In this document: positions 21,776 to 32,814 of the stretch, in pieces
How the letters are laid out: every line of letters starts with the position of its first letter
How positions within the stretch are numbered: position 1 is the first letter of the stretch
DNA from: Meghimatium bilineatum
Taxonomy: Eukaryota; Mollusca; Gastropoda; Stylommatophora; Philomycidae
Assembly: GCA_034231615.1 (NCBI GenBank)
Contig: CM067312.1
Coordinates: 9,431,885 to 9,495,884, forward strand
Length of the DNA stretch: 64,000 nt
Reading direction: 5' to 3'
Position numbers and translations under genes: made by a program
Notes under the pieces: model-generated
Seen by the model: only the letters and a program-made list of their open reading frames with translations
The model's database searches: none
What the model was told of the DNA's origin: nothing

Positions 21776-24370
21776 GTACAGAATAACAACTTGGTCTGGT
21801 ATGTTCTGAGACTAGAATAACAACTTGATCTGGTATGTTCTGAGACTAGAATATCAACTTGATCTGGTATGTTCTGAGACTAGAATAACAACTTGGTATG
21901 GTATGTTCTGAGACTAGAATAACAACTTGGTCTGGTATGTTCTGAGACTAGAATAACAACTTGGTCTGTTATGTTCTGAGACTAGAATAACAACTTGGTA
22001 TGGTATGTTCTGAGACTAGAATAACAACTTGGTCTGGTATGTTCTGAGACTAGAATAACAACTTGGTCTGGTATGTTCTGAGACTAGAATAACAACTTGG
22101 TCTGGTATGTTCTGAGACTAGAATAACAACTTGGTATGGTATGTTCTGAGACTAGAATAACAACTTGGTCTGGTATGTTCTGAGACTAGAATAACAACTT
22201 GGTCGGGTATGTTCTGAGACTAGAATAACAACTTGGTCTGGTATGTTCTGAGACTAGAATAACAACTTGGTCTGGTATGTTCTGAGACTAGAATAACAAC
22301 TTGGTATGGTATGTTCTGAGACTAGAATAACAACTTGGTCTGGTATGTTCTGAGACTAGAATAACAACTTGGTCTGGTATGTTCTGAGACTAGAATAACA
22401 ACTTGGTCTGGTATGTTCTGAGACTAGAATAACAACTTGTCTGGTATGTTCTGAGACAAGAATAACAACTTAGTCTGGTATGTTTGTTTGTTTGTTTTTC
22501 GTTCGCTCCATTGTAACCATCACGGATATCCGTGCGATTTCCGCCGGGAGCGTGATTACGTTGTGCCACCGTTATGCGCCTTGTAGGCCTAGCACATCCG
22601 ATTTCGGCATGCCTTGACAATTCGGGTGGGCTACCCTTAGCCTGTGACAGCCTCTATATCTGTCTCCAGGCACGCGTAGTGGAGACTCTTCGCCCAGACT
22701 ATTTTCTTGCTCTTAGTCTGACTCAAACGAGGTGTTCCACTGTCTATGAACTTGTCTCGTGTAATTGGACGTGCTGTGCCTGTGCCCATTGGGTACTGAA
22801 CCGTTTCTCATCCGTGAGCCTGGTTCCTTAAGGGGAAGAACTCAACAGAGGAGTTGGACCCTGGCTCTTTCGCCCTCTTAGCCGAGGTGTCATTCACCGA
22901 CATCGTGTACCCCTTGTCCAAGTTCGAGTCTCACACCACGCGTTTGAGAGCAAGGCGTTCTCGAGCTGAGCGTCCTTGTCCCAATAGCGCCTGAGCCCAT
23001 CAGGTACTGAACCCTTTCTCTCTTCAAGTGTATTTCCGGTGTAGGAAAACCTGACAGTAGAGTTGGGCCAGGGCTAAATCGTTGTCCCTTTTGTGCCTGA
23101 GCACAGAATCGAGTACAGAACCCTTTCTCTCTGCAAGTTACTTCCGGTATAGGAAACCTTGACAGTAGAGTTGGGCCAGGACTGCCATCGTTGTCCCTTT
23201 CTTGCCTACACCCATCGGGTACAGAACCCTTTCTCTTTGCAAGCATATTTCCGGTTTAGGAAGGCTCGACATTAGAGTTGGGTTAGGTCTTTTGCTTTAC
23301 CAAACGCCGATGGATGGGTCTGGGTCTCTGCCTGTTAGGAATTCTGGTAACTAGAAGCCCGTCTCGAGCTGACGGAGCTTGTAGTTCCCTTTCCTAGGGA
23401 CTTTTCGCTTTCTATTTGCAGTTCGCGCTGCCCTCTAGCGCTGTTCTGCCCTTTCATTGTACTCTGTGTGAAACATATTTGTCTCTCGCCATGCATTTAC
23501 CTTTACGTGCATTTTACATTGGCCGCCCCTCCAATGTTCGGACTGGACTGACTAGCTTCACTGTATGTCGACAGTGTTGCTATATGTGGTGATGCTGGTG
23601 GTGTCGGAGATATTGTCTGTCTCTTGTGCAGTCAAATCTCTTTCCATCTGCTCCCTCCACATTCTCGGACACGATCCCCAAATGATTTGGCCAGAATCAG
23701 CACGAGCTGCTGTATTTCTGTTTCCAGGGTGCACCACGTGGAGGTACATTTGGGATCTTGGTTATCTGCTAACCCTGGGTCCGCCTAGAGCAATGCGTTC
23801 CCTTTGCACCCCTTAGTCTGGTATATTCTGAGACTAGAATAACAACTTGGTCTGGTATGTTCTGAGACTAGAATAACAACTTGGTCTGGTATGTTCTGAG
23901 ACTAGAGTAACAACTTGGTCTGTTATGTTCTGAGACTAGAATAACAACTTGGTATGGTATGTTCTGAGACTAGAATAACAACTTGGTCTGGTATGTTCTG
24001 AGACTAGAATAACAACTTGGTCTGGTATGTTCTGAGACTAGAATAACAACTTGTCTGGTATGTTCTGAGACAAGAATAACAACTTAGTCTGGTATATTCT
24101 GAGACTAGAATAACAACTTGGTCTGGTATGTTCTGAGACTAGAATAACAACTTGGTCTGGTATGTTCTGAGACTAAAATAACAACTTGGTCTGGTATGTT
24201 CTGAGACTAAAATAACAACTTGGTCTGGTATGTTCTGAGACTAGAATAACAATTTGGTCTGGTATGTTCTGAGACTAGAATAACAACTTGGTCTGGTATG
24301 TTCTGAGACTAGAATAACAACTTGGTCTGGTATGTTCTGAAACTAAAATAACAACTTGGTCTGGTATGTT
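21776..24370. repeat. 34 bp minisatellite inside a LINE, split by an insertion
   Basis: About 36 units of GAGACTAGAATAACAACTTG plus GTCTGGTATGTTCT, at 21776-22481 and 23812-24370. The unit corresponds to LINE family 4 coding sequence: an unexpanded form at 63826-63856 reads GTAGAATTACAACTTGTTCT then GATCTGTTCATAA, and both the array and that copy continue into CATAATTTGATAATCATCTTG-like sequence. Variants (GGTATG, GGTCGGG, ACTAAAATAAC) are shared by neighbours. Confidence 0.95.
22482..23811 (-). mobile_element. 1.33 kb (CAAA)n-tailed element inside the array
   Basis: Inserted in the 34 bp array with CTTAGTCTGGTAT on both sides (22469-22481 and 23812-23824). The same array region recurs without the insert at 24053-24105, which gives an empty site. 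The left edge is (TTTG)n, so the element lies on the minus strand with a (CAAA)n tail. It is visibly richer in G and C than its surroundings. It holds four imperfect copies of a block with GGTACTGAACCCTTTCTCTC, TATTTCCGG and GACAGTAGAGTTGGGCCAGG near 22787, 22994, 23102 and 23212. No convincing reading frame was found. The part at 22575-22616 resembles SINE family A. It may be a long SINE-like or LINE-derived non-autonomous element. Confidence 0.75.
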
Positions 24371-24590
24371 CATAATTTGATAATCATCTTGGTGTTGGTG
24401 TTGGTGTTGGCTTTCTAATTGCTTTGATGATCTGTTCTTTATGATGATTAAGTTATTGGCACATCTGGTTATCCAAACACTATTTTATCCGAATTCTCTG
24501 CTCTCTTGTTTCTTGGTACCCCACAACATGATCGTATTCACTACATAACTATTTAACACTATCTGCTTATATGTACTCACTGCAGCAAAA
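24371..24590 (-). mobile_element. LINE family 4, internal piece
   Basis: CATAATTTGATAATCATCTT and TTGATGATCTGTTCTTTATG followed by a GGCACATCTGGTTATCCAA block match 63855-63960 in order. Protein-level content is not clear here. Confidence 0.55.
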
Positions 24591-24597
24591 CTTAATC

Positions 24598-24972
24598 CAA
24601 CTGGTAAAACTTGGAACAGGATAATGAAGTAAATGAAGGTAATTATAAGTAATGACGGGAAAAGAACAGGGTAATGAAGTAAATTAAGGTAATGAAAGGT
24701 AAAGAACAGGGTAGTGACGTTTTGCTAATCACTGGAAACACACATAATATCACACAAACACAAATCGACGTTTCTCAAAACCAATTTTTTTACCCTTTAT
24801 TGTTAACTTCATATTTTGCTCTGCCATGTAAACGTCACTAGTGTCGTTCTTGCTTGTAGTTGTTTTGTTGTTTATATAGTCTTGAGAAAGGCATTTTTGT
24901 CGATGCGTCGATTTGTACGTTTCCAGTGATTATCAAAACTGCAGTATCTTGTTCCAAGTTTTACCAGCTGTC
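24598..24972. repeat. Inverted-repeat element inside the LINE
   Basis: Left arm: CAACTGGTAAAACTTGGAAC, a GTTTTGCTAATCACTGGAAA block near 24718 and CAAATCGACGTTTCTCAA near 24762. Right arm, inverted: TTGAGAAAGGCATTTTTGTC, GATGCGTCGATTTGTACGTT, TCCAGTGATTATCAAAACTG and TTGTTCCAAGTTTTACCAGC. The left arm also has GGTAATGAAGTAAAT repeats. The GAAAGGC...CGTCGATTTG part resembles sequence near Penelope-type element ends, but a foldback or MITE origin is equally possible. Confidence 0.65.
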
Positions 24973-25069
24973 TGCTTAGTTCGGTCAGTACTATTTGCAG
25001 GTCTGTTAGTTTTTTAGATTAAAGTACTGATCTTACATCTGTCAAGCATACTATAATGATGTAGCTAAC

Positions 25070-25745
25070 GTTTGAAACTCAGCACACAATGATGGGGACA
25101 ACATTTGAAGCTCAGCACACAATGATGTGGGCAACGTTTGAAGCTTATAATGATGTGGGCAACGTTTGAAGCTTATAATGATGTGGGCAACGTTTGAAGC
25201 TCAGCACACAATGATGTGGGCAACGTTTGAAGCTCAGCACACAATGATGTAGGCAACGTTTGAAGCTCAGCACACAATGATGTGGGCAACGTTTGAAGCT
25301 TATAATGATGTGGGCAACGTTTGAAGCTTATAATGATGTGGGCAACGTTTGAAGCTCAATACACAATGTTGTGGGCAACGTTTGAAGCTCAGCACACAAT
25401 GATGTGGGCAACGTTTGAAGCTCAGCACACAATGATGTAGGCAACGTTTGAAGCTCAGCACACAATGATGTGGGCAACGTTTGAAGCTTATAATGATGTG
25501 GGCAACGTTTGAAGCTTATAATGATGTGGGCAACGTTTGAAGCTTATAATGATGTAGGCAACGTTTTAGCTCAGCACACAATGATGTGGGCAACGTTTGA
25601 AGCTTATAATGATGTGGGCAACGTTTGAAGCTTATAATGATGTGGGCAACGTTTGAAGCTCAGCACACAATGTTGTGGGCAACGTTTGAAGCTCAGCACA
25701 CAATGATGTAGGCAACGTTTGAAGCTCAGCACACAATGATGTGAG
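25070..25745. repeat. 33/26 bp minisatellite inside LINE RNase H region
   Basis: Two interleaved unit types: GTGGGCAACGTTTGAAGCTC plus AGCACACAATGAT, and a shorter one with GAAGCTTATAATGAT. On the minus strand the long unit is 11 codons, SLCAELQTLPT, continuous at the right edge with LINE family 4 sequence KSADLQTFDEL. An AELQAL-type segment is usual in LINE RNase H domains. Confidence 0.93.
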
Positions 25746-26480
25746 CTCATCGAACGTTTGTAAATCAGCAGATTTTTGTTTCGGTTACCACCTTGATTGT
25801 CCAGATTTCTACTTTGTAATTATGAAATACTTTCCCCATCTATAATTTGATTGTATCCCTTGCAATGTTTGGCTATTCTATGTATATTCCTGCTCCACCA
25901 TTTTTGATTGCGTCATCTGCTGATAATCTGCATATACTCTGACCCATATGTCGTGTGGATATTCATATCCAGGAGACAGAGTAGCTATCTTATGTTGTAC
26001 ACTTCTGTTAATTCTCACTAAACATTTCTTTCACCTCAGTTTGGATATAAATAGATAATCCACTATCCTCTCTTCAAGGGGTTTGTCTGTTACAGACTTT
26101 AGCGGGCTGTCAAATTCAGACAAGTCTGAGATTGTTCTATGTAGACGTTTCACCTGATGGATAAATCTACTTTTTTTCATTTGCCCCATTTAAGTTTTGA
26201 AATCTTTCTTTCATTGGATGACTTTGGCATATAGGTGGAACATTTACGCTTGTATTAGCACATGTATTTCTGTGCATTCACCCAATGTTTGTAGCCTCCC
26301 CATTTTCTCCATCTCTAGTATTGCTGTTGATGATATTGCCGTAGTGATGAACCGAAGTACCTGGTTTTGAACCTTATCTAGCTCAGGTAATGTAGTATTT
26401 GATGCTGGAAACCATGCAGTCGACGCATATTCCAGGTGTGGTTGTATTTACCCATTTGATCCCCATGTGGTTTCACTTAG
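25746..26480 (-). mobile_element. LINE family 4, RT end and RNase H start
   Basis: Minus strand near 26280-26450 reads PHLEYASTAWFPASNTTLPE, then LDKVQNQVLRFITTAISSTA and ILEMEKMGRLQTLGE, which is the conserved block after the RT palm in jockey-like LINEs. Further on come LSEFDSPLKSVTD and a VRVYADYQQMTQSKM segment near 25890-25960, in the place of the RNase H start (usually VYTDGS). Frames are interrupted. With 25070-25745, 24371-24590 and 21370-21775 this is one element running leftward. Confidence 0.83.
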
Positions 26481-26499
26481 TATTGCTGCCTTTTCGGGC

Positions 26500-27110
26500 C
26501 ACGGCAACACGGGCGCTATTTATGCAATATGCTCTTGTACAACTGCCTCTTCTCCGATTGATAATAAAAAATCTCTTGTTATACTATCAAGCATAGAAAT
26601 AAAATGGTAATTTTTGTATTGTTTCGTTAAATAGTAGTATTTCTTCCATAGTAGGTCACAAATTATATCATTTTTTATAACATTTCAAATCTGATAACAT
26701 TGCATTTACTAAATGAGCTTTTAGATCAGTGTAACATAAAATGACGAATACAGATTATCAGGCCTACGAAACAAAACACGATCTTGTTTACAAGTGTAGC
26801 CGACGTGCCTAGAATACGTCTCGAAATTCTAATGCGGCAAAAAGTTCAATGAGCCAATGAACTAGATAACGCCCTGTCAACAGAAATTTACATTACCCTC
26901 CAAAGTTAAACAACAGCAAACAAGAGAAGAATTGTATTTATTTAATAAAATAGAATCGTTTCTTGACCGCTCAATTCAAACGTAACTGATTTTTAAAAGC
27001 TGCCGATCTTATTGTTCCGTCAACGATAAGTGTGTGATGTATGATACATGCTATTTCAATATTGCATGAATAACAAAATAGTTATGTTATTTGTATGTGA
27101 TTTTGTCGTC
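26500..27110. other. No gene recognised
   Basis: A TTTCGGGCCACGGCAACACG piece at about 26488 resembles the 5' end of SINE family A. The rest shows no identifiable feature. Confidence 0.4.
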
Positions 27111-27117
27111 CACCATA

Positions 27118-27530
27118 AGTTCTTCGTCTTCTTTTTCTGTCATTCTCAAACTCCTGCACTTTACCAGGATGTGGTCCGAGTAGACATCGAGAGAAGATAT
27201 TCTGATATCGTGGCATGTCAAAGAGTCCACGACGATACTGTAAGATATACTGGAAGTAGATATTTGTAGAGAACAATGATTGCTTATACTTGTCGGCACA
27301 GTATCTGATGATGATGAACAAAGAACAATTATCACCTAGCGCTTGTCGGCACGGCATCTGATGATGATATCCCCGATAAACGGATTGCATTGTGTAACGG
27401 TTGACATCCTGGTTGCAACATCTGCGCCTTTCTGCAAGACACATCCAACTTCAGCATGGCTTTGACCAAAAGAGTTGGGACAGCCAACTCTTCCCGCAAA
27501 CCTCTTTAGTCGTTTATTGCAATATGATTG
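27118..27530 (-). mobile_element. SINE family A, interrupted copy
   Basis: The 3' part is at 27118-27180 (TCATTCTCAAACTCCTGCAC, CAGGATGTGGTCCGAG). The 5' part is at 27370-27530 (GCATTGTGTAACGGTTGACA, CATCTGCGCCTTTCTGC, CAACTTCAGCATGGCTTTG, GGGACAGCCAACTCTTCCC). About 190 bp separates them, including a duplicated CTTGTCGGCACAGTATCTGA block. Confidence 0.7.
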
Positions 27531-27639
27531 CAGGTTCCGAGGTGTCTATTGATTTCTCACTTTTTCAAGAACCAGCAACACTAGGACGAGGCTTTCACTC
27601 ATTTATTTTCATTTTTTTATGTAAGAATTCTATCATATC

Positions 27640-27970
27640 TAATACGTAGCAATCAACCCATTTTTTTTAAATATAATATCTAATACGTAGCAATCAACCC
27701 AGTTTTTTAAATATAATATCTAATACGTAGCAATCAACCCAGTTTTTTAATATAATATCTAATACGTAGCAATCAACCCAGTTTTTTTAATATAATATCT
27801 AATACGTAGCAATCAACCCAGTTTTTTTAATATAATATCTAATACGTAGCAATCAACCCAGTTTTTTAATATAATATCTTATACGTAGCAATCAATCCAG
27901 TTTTTTTTCTAATTATATCTTATAAGTAGCAATCAACCCAGTTTTTTCTAATCGTATCTTACAAATTGCA
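27640..27970. repeat. 36 bp minisatellite
   Basis: About nine units of AATATCTAATACGTAGCAAT plus CAACCCAGTTTTTT; the last units drift. Confidence 0.95.
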
Positions 27971-27975
27971 ATCAA

Positions 27976-28240
27976 CCGTCTTCTCAAGCACTCGTTCTCA
28001 AACTCCCGCTGAATTTCTCGTGTAGAAAAAAACAGTCTATCTATGTTACGAGTGTGCTACATGACGTTGTTCTCACAGCAACTCTGTAAACCTTTCGGTT
28101 CTGTGCAAGAAAGTCCTGCAAGCTCTCCAGGTTCTTCTAGAGAACATAGTCGACCTACAAATTTCAAGCAGGACGTAGTTCCTAGAAAATAGATACATTA
28201 TGTCTCTATTTTAATTGCTCTAATTGTCCGAAATATCTAT
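27976..28240 (-). mobile_element. SINE family B, decayed copy
   Basis: GCACTCGTTCTCAAACTCCC and GCTGAATTTCTCGTGTAG mark the 3' end. A CAAGCAGGACGTAGTTCCTA and GAAAATAGATACATTATGTC part follows after about 130 bp of extra sequence. Confidence 0.5.
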
Positions 28241-28624
28241 TTTACTAATTCTTAAATCCAGGAGGTCGCGGTAAATGGATTACCAGAACAGCGACCTCAT
28301 TATTTTTATGGTCAATAGGTCTGATATAAACCTAATTGGATCAACGATCGCTTTTAAAAAGAATGTGTCTGATCATTAGAGGTGTTTTTAATTTACTTAA
28401 AAATAAATATACGGATTCCACTGAATTGCCTGCATCTGTGGTCATTTCACTAGTAGGTCTGCTAGTGCGTGGCAACCAGTGGTTTTTTTTCAACTCGCTT
28501 GCACAGAACCTTGACAGCAAACAAGTGTTTTTTTTCGCTGTAATGATACTCTAAAAAATATTTATATACAGTAGATTACTTATTACTTAATGACAGGTCT
28601 GGAAGACTATATGCAACTACTCCG

Positions 28625-28738
28625 CCGACGACGAATGTGTCAGGCCGTTGTCGAAAAATAAAACGGCGACACAACGTATTTCCATTCTCTGGACTATATC
28701 CTGCTGGAAATCTAATAGGACCATGGTCCTGCTTTGGA
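28625..28738 (+). mobile_element. SINE family B, 3'-truncated
   Basis: Forward copy: ACGAATGTGTCAGGCCGTTG, AAAACGGCGACACAACGTAT, TTCCATTCTCTGGACTATAT, CCTGCTGGAAATCTAATAGG, ACCATGGTCC. The GAA tail is missing. Confidence 0.75.
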
Positions 28739-28909
28739 CTAACGTATGTGGTTGAAAGAACAGCACCTCACCACTAAAGATCTTTTTTTAATAATTATAA
28801 TTATAATATATTTTATTTTCTAAATTTATTATTTTAGAAAATATCGCAGTTTGATATTTTCTAGTGTTTGCAAGTTTGTTATGAATTCATTCCGGTTAGT
28901 GTTATAACG

Positions 28910-29130
28910 CGTGTCACAATGGTTAGTATTCTGATCTCAGAAACATATGTTTTCTGGGGTCTTGGATTCAAACCAACGGTTGAGACAGGATTTTATCTTT
29001 CGACGACAAAAAAAAATATATAAATATATATATATATAAAATCCTGGTATACGTCGCAGCAAACGGCGTTTATTTACTAAGCCCATAAAAAAACTTCCCT
29101 GCACACCTTAACAGAACAACATGCAGTAAC
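28910..29130 (+). mobile_element. tRNA-derived SINE (C)
   Basis: Head with an A-box-like AATGGTTAGTATTCTG and a B box GGATTCAAACC at 28964-28974. Its 3' part, TTCCCTGCACACCTTAACAG and AACATGCAGTA, recurs at 52855-52925. An AT microsatellite lies inside. Confidence 0.65.
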
Positions 29131-29139
29131 GAAATACAC

Positions 29140-29345
29140 ATTTAGCGGGGATCTCCCTGTCAAAAGGTCACGGGTTCGAATCCGGCTCGTGTCGTCCTGT
29201 TTATAAGGTGGATTTTTTTGGAGATCCCTGTGGATTATCACTTGAAGCTACGGAGTTACGTGCTATGAGTAGTACTCTCGGCAGGCGGCGTGCCGCTTCG
29301 TTGAGAGTGACGAAGTACATATGGGAAACCGAGTACATTGAAGTC
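29140..29345 (+). mobile_element. tRNA-derived SINE (D)
   Basis: Perfect B box GGTTCGAATCC at 29173-29183. Body GGAGATCCCTGTGGATTATC, GAAGCTACGGAGTTACGTGC and GGCGTGCCGCTTCGTTGAGA. Other copies are at 50650 (+) and 56130 (-). Confidence 0.78.
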
Positions 29346-30118
29346 AATCTTCTATGGCTTTTAAACCCTTTGTTTAACATTTAACCATTTTAATGTTATA
29401 TATTCAGTTTTCAAGACCAACTATTTTCAAATGTAATTGGTTTCGTCTCCACTGTTATTTTCCAAGTCACAATCATATATTAGCACAGATATGAATTACG
29501 TTGAACTTAAACAGTAAGCGTTCAGAATTTTTACTTAACGTGTTTGATTTCCAGAGGTTTGTTATGTGGTTGAATGTGCCTGAAGGCAAAAACAATTCTT
29601 AATTACTTTATGCTGTAATGTTTCGTCCGTTTCATTCAGTTACCGATCTTCGTGTTTCATTTTTTTAATGATACATTTGTTGCGTCAGAAAATAGAAGTT
29701 CCCGATTTTAAAATTCGTACTTATATTTATCTATGTTTCTCTACAACCTTAATACGCCCTCAAGCATTATTTGTTTCGTTGTCTCTCCACTCTCATTTTA
29801 AAACTCATTAGTTCTAGTCTGTTAAACAAAAGTTTCATTTCCCGGGTCAGCAAGACTTTTATGATTTCAGGACGTGAAAACTACTCCGATCCAATATTTT
29901 CAACCGGACGTTTCATTTTATAAATAGTTTCTGTTCTTGCGCCTGATCAGCTTAACTATATATGCATCCAATGTCAGATTCGCGTTTTATTGCTTATAAA
30001 TAATAATTTTCGGGATGTGTCAACGAAAATGAGACAGGATAATAAATCTAGCACTGCAATTACTCATGCGGTTGCGTCTGTGGGTCTCACCAATGGCCCA
30101 CTAGACAACCCACCCATG
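29346..30118. other. No gene recognised
   Basis: AT-rich sequence with no identifiable coding or repeat content. Confidence 0.4.
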
Positions 30119-30119
30119 T

Positions 30120-30285
30120 AACAAAACCTTAGTAGATGACATGCCGTTACATTAAGGTTATAGTATATGACATGCTGTTATATTGAGAATATAGTAGATG
30201 ACATGCCGTTATATTGACGTTATAGTAGCTGACATGCCGTTATATTGAGGTTATAGTAGATGGCATGCCGTTATAGTGAGGTTAT
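30120..30285. repeat. 31 bp minisatellite
   Basis: About five units of TATAGTAGATGACATGCCGT plus TATATTGAGGT. Confidence 0.92.
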
Positions 30286-30429
30286 CTCTTCTTATAGAAG
30301 CTTCAATGCACGTCATCTAGACAATTATGCTTCTCATGCTTTTATTTTGTTGTTGCGCTGTTTTTATGCTTTGGTATTTTTATATATGTATGCACCCTCT
30401 GTAGTTGGGAGGTAGCCAGAGATGTACTG

Positions 30430-30730
30430 CGTAGCACTGGGGAGGAGGAAACTGACAGCACTATTTTTTCCTATGACTGAGACCCATCATAGAAGCCCAG
30501 TGACTCAGGACGTGACAATTCTTTTGACTTGAACATTTGGTTGCATTCCTGGAGCAATAGAGAAGTTTGACATAGCCAGTAGTCAATTGGTTGCGGAAAT
30601 GAGCACAGTGAACTCTATCTTGGCTGCAGTGGATCGGGGCAACGCACACCTTCCGGGTGGTGTGATAGTTGTTCTCTGGCTCTGGTCCTAGTTGGACCGA
30701 AAACCAACGACATGATCCCATGGACCTCTG
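30430..30730 (+). mobile_element. (CCAA)n-tailed retroelement, unclassified
   Basis: Ends in AACAACCAACCAACCAGC after ATGATCCCATGGACCTCTGG. The same end, reversed, is the 84 bp insertion at 47076-47159. Upstream sequence (GTGATAGTTGTTCTCTGGCT) has no recognised domain on either strand. Confidence 0.5.
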
Positions 30731-30919
30731 GACCAACAACCAACCAACCAGCATTGCAATAATCATTGTGTACTTCCGGTAATGACGTCCGTTGATAGGG
30801 GGTGTTTCTCTAATCAAGTCTGGGTCATTCCGTCGATCGTTGGATTAATCAACTAACATCGTAAAGTCCAGACCGATTTGTATAACAGAAGTCAGTTCAT
30901 TCCAATTCTTTTTTCATTC

Positions 30920-31235
30920 AAAAATCAGAGAAGAGACACATCAATATTTCATCACAGATGTTATCAGAAAACGCCGTTGGTCCTACATCGGGCATGTCCT
31001 ACGCGCAGACACCAACAGAATACACCACCAATCTCTTGAATGGATACCTACAGGCAAAAGAGCAAGGGGTAGACCAAAAGAAACACTCAGAAGAACAATA
31101 CTTAGAGAAAGTAAAACAACCAATATTCATACTATTCAAGAACTGCACAGAATAGCTTTGAACAGACAGAATTGGAGAGATCTGACCTCTGCGCTAACTT
31201 CAGCGCAAAAGGAAAATGAATGAATGAATGAATGT
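30920..31235 (+). mobile_element. LINE family 3, 3' end with (TGAA)n tail
   Basis: An open frame without its own Met runs from 30963 to the TGA at 31221-31223: IRKRRWSYIGHVLRADTNRI, then LEWIPTGKRARGRPKETLRR, then ELHRIALNRQNWRDLTSALT. This is the classic LINE ORF2 end (GHVLR, GRPK.T.RRT, NR..WR.L). The tail AATGAATGAATGAATGAATG follows at once. The copy is 5' truncated but its remaining coding end is intact. Confidence 0.88.
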
Positions 31236-31374
31236 CTGCATGCGGTGGGTATAAAGGTCGCAATGGTGACACACAAGACCAACAACTATCTAGCAGCGGA
31301 AACCCAAGCTGATGGCATGTCAACTATATAGTGAAACTTCACTCTTGTGAGAAATCTACTTCACCTATCTACGC

Positions 31375-31631
31375 AATTATGGTTCTCATATTCCTGCAGA
31401 TTAGCAGGATGTGCTCCGGAGAACGGTATGCGTTGTGTTAAGGTTTACATCTTAACTGCAATATCTGTCCCATTCGGTCTGACACATTCAGCTGCATGGT
31501 GGCTTCTGTGTCACTTTATCCCTATATGGGATTGAAATGTCATTTCAATCCCAAACCTCTTCAGTCGCATCTTACGACATGCATGGAAGGTAATCAGTAT
31601 TGGTATTATGTGCTACCCTTTCGGGCCCTTT
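31375..31631 (-). mobile_element. SINE family A
   Basis: Reversed copy: GTTCTCATATTCCTGCAGAT, TAGCAGGATGTGCTCCGGAG, CTGACACATTCAGCTGCATG, ACGACATGCATGGAAGGTAA and CTACCCTTTCGGGCCC. An 8-10 bp local duplication around CATTTCAATCCC is seen near 31530. No clear target-site duplication. Confidence 0.78.
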
Positions 31632-31739
31632 CAAGGAACGGACGCTACGTTTAGAAGATAAACTAAATTTATATAGATAAAGTGTGATTCTTGACAGTAC
31701 TATAAGACCTTTCAACAGAAAAATTAAACATGACCTGGG

Positions 31740-31890
31740 AGACCCATTTTGATTATGTCCGTGAATTTCGTTGGTCCGCCTTGGCTATCTTTGGCATGCG
31801 ACTCGAAGTATATAAATAGTGACCAACAGAAATCACGGCAATAATAAAAAAATGTAACAAATAAAGCTCAAACTAATTATGTTAAGAGGT
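31740..31890. repeat. Hairpin-type element, decayed copy
   Basis: Blocks TTCGTTGGTCCGCCTTGGCT, ATCTTTGGCATGCGACTCGA, AGTATATAAATAGTGACCAA and CAGAAATCACGGCAATAATA match 58830-58910. Confidence 0.6.
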
Positions 31891-32029
31891 CTTATATATA
31901 ATACAGTCGGTCATCGATAAAAAATTTTTTTAATCGGTAGCATACTTTCAAAGAACGTCAATGACCTATTATTTGGCATCGGCGGGGGGGGGGGTGCAAC
32001 GAAGAAAATTCTGTACTAAATGGGGGAAC

Positions 32030-32205
32030 GGAGGGAAATGTATACCAAAAGAGGTGAAGTAAAATATGTGTCAAAAGAGGGGCCATGAAGAAAAATACGT
32101 GCCAAAAGAGGGGGCGACGAAGAAAAATACGTGCTAAAAGAGGGGCAACGAAGAAAAATACGTGATAAAAGAAGGACCACGAAGAAAAATACTTGCTAAA
32201 AGAGG
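32030..32205. repeat. 31 bp minisatellite
   Basis: About five units of CCAAAAGAGGGGCGACGAAG plus AAAAATACGTG with drift. Confidence 0.85.
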
Positions 32206-32814
32206 TGTCACTGAAGGAACTTTGTCTTGGTCAAAAAAGGTACTACTGATGATAGGTTGTGCAGAAAGAAAGGCCACGAGTGAAAAAAGGGTGAGAACCA
32301 TTACACTACATAACTGATTTTAAACAGACATTTTTAGCAACCCTTTAGAAAAGAAGGGGACGAATGAAAAAAAAATTGAGAACCATTACACTACATAACT
32401 GATTTTAAGCAGAAATTTTTCTCCTCAGTCTAATGTAGATCGTGATTTCAGAAACTTTCTAAATAATCCTTTACCTACATAGGATTATTCTGTTTTTTTT
32501 AATCTTCTTACGTATTAGAAAATGTAGATATATTGTACTGGACATCTTTCTTTTCAAACTAAAAATATATATGACATCATTTCTGTGTTTCTGGAAACTC
32601 TGCGTTCTGTTTGGGTAAATGATTATATTGGTATTAGCTGTCAGTGATGTTTGTTCTGTGAATGAGTTTATGTTGTTATTTTGGGAGTTTAGGAGTTTTC
32701 ATTTGTTTGTTCCAAGTGTGGTTAGATTGTGCGGGGAATCAAGGGGGAGAAGGTGATTCTGGAGAATAAATAATTGAAATAAAAATGAGGGAAGGATGTG
32801 AGGATTAGATAATG

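Noticed and set aside
22890-23246. 118-codon minus-strand gene in the 1.33 kb insertion
   Set aside because: The frame follows the internal repeat blocks, changes sense between copies and has no domain.
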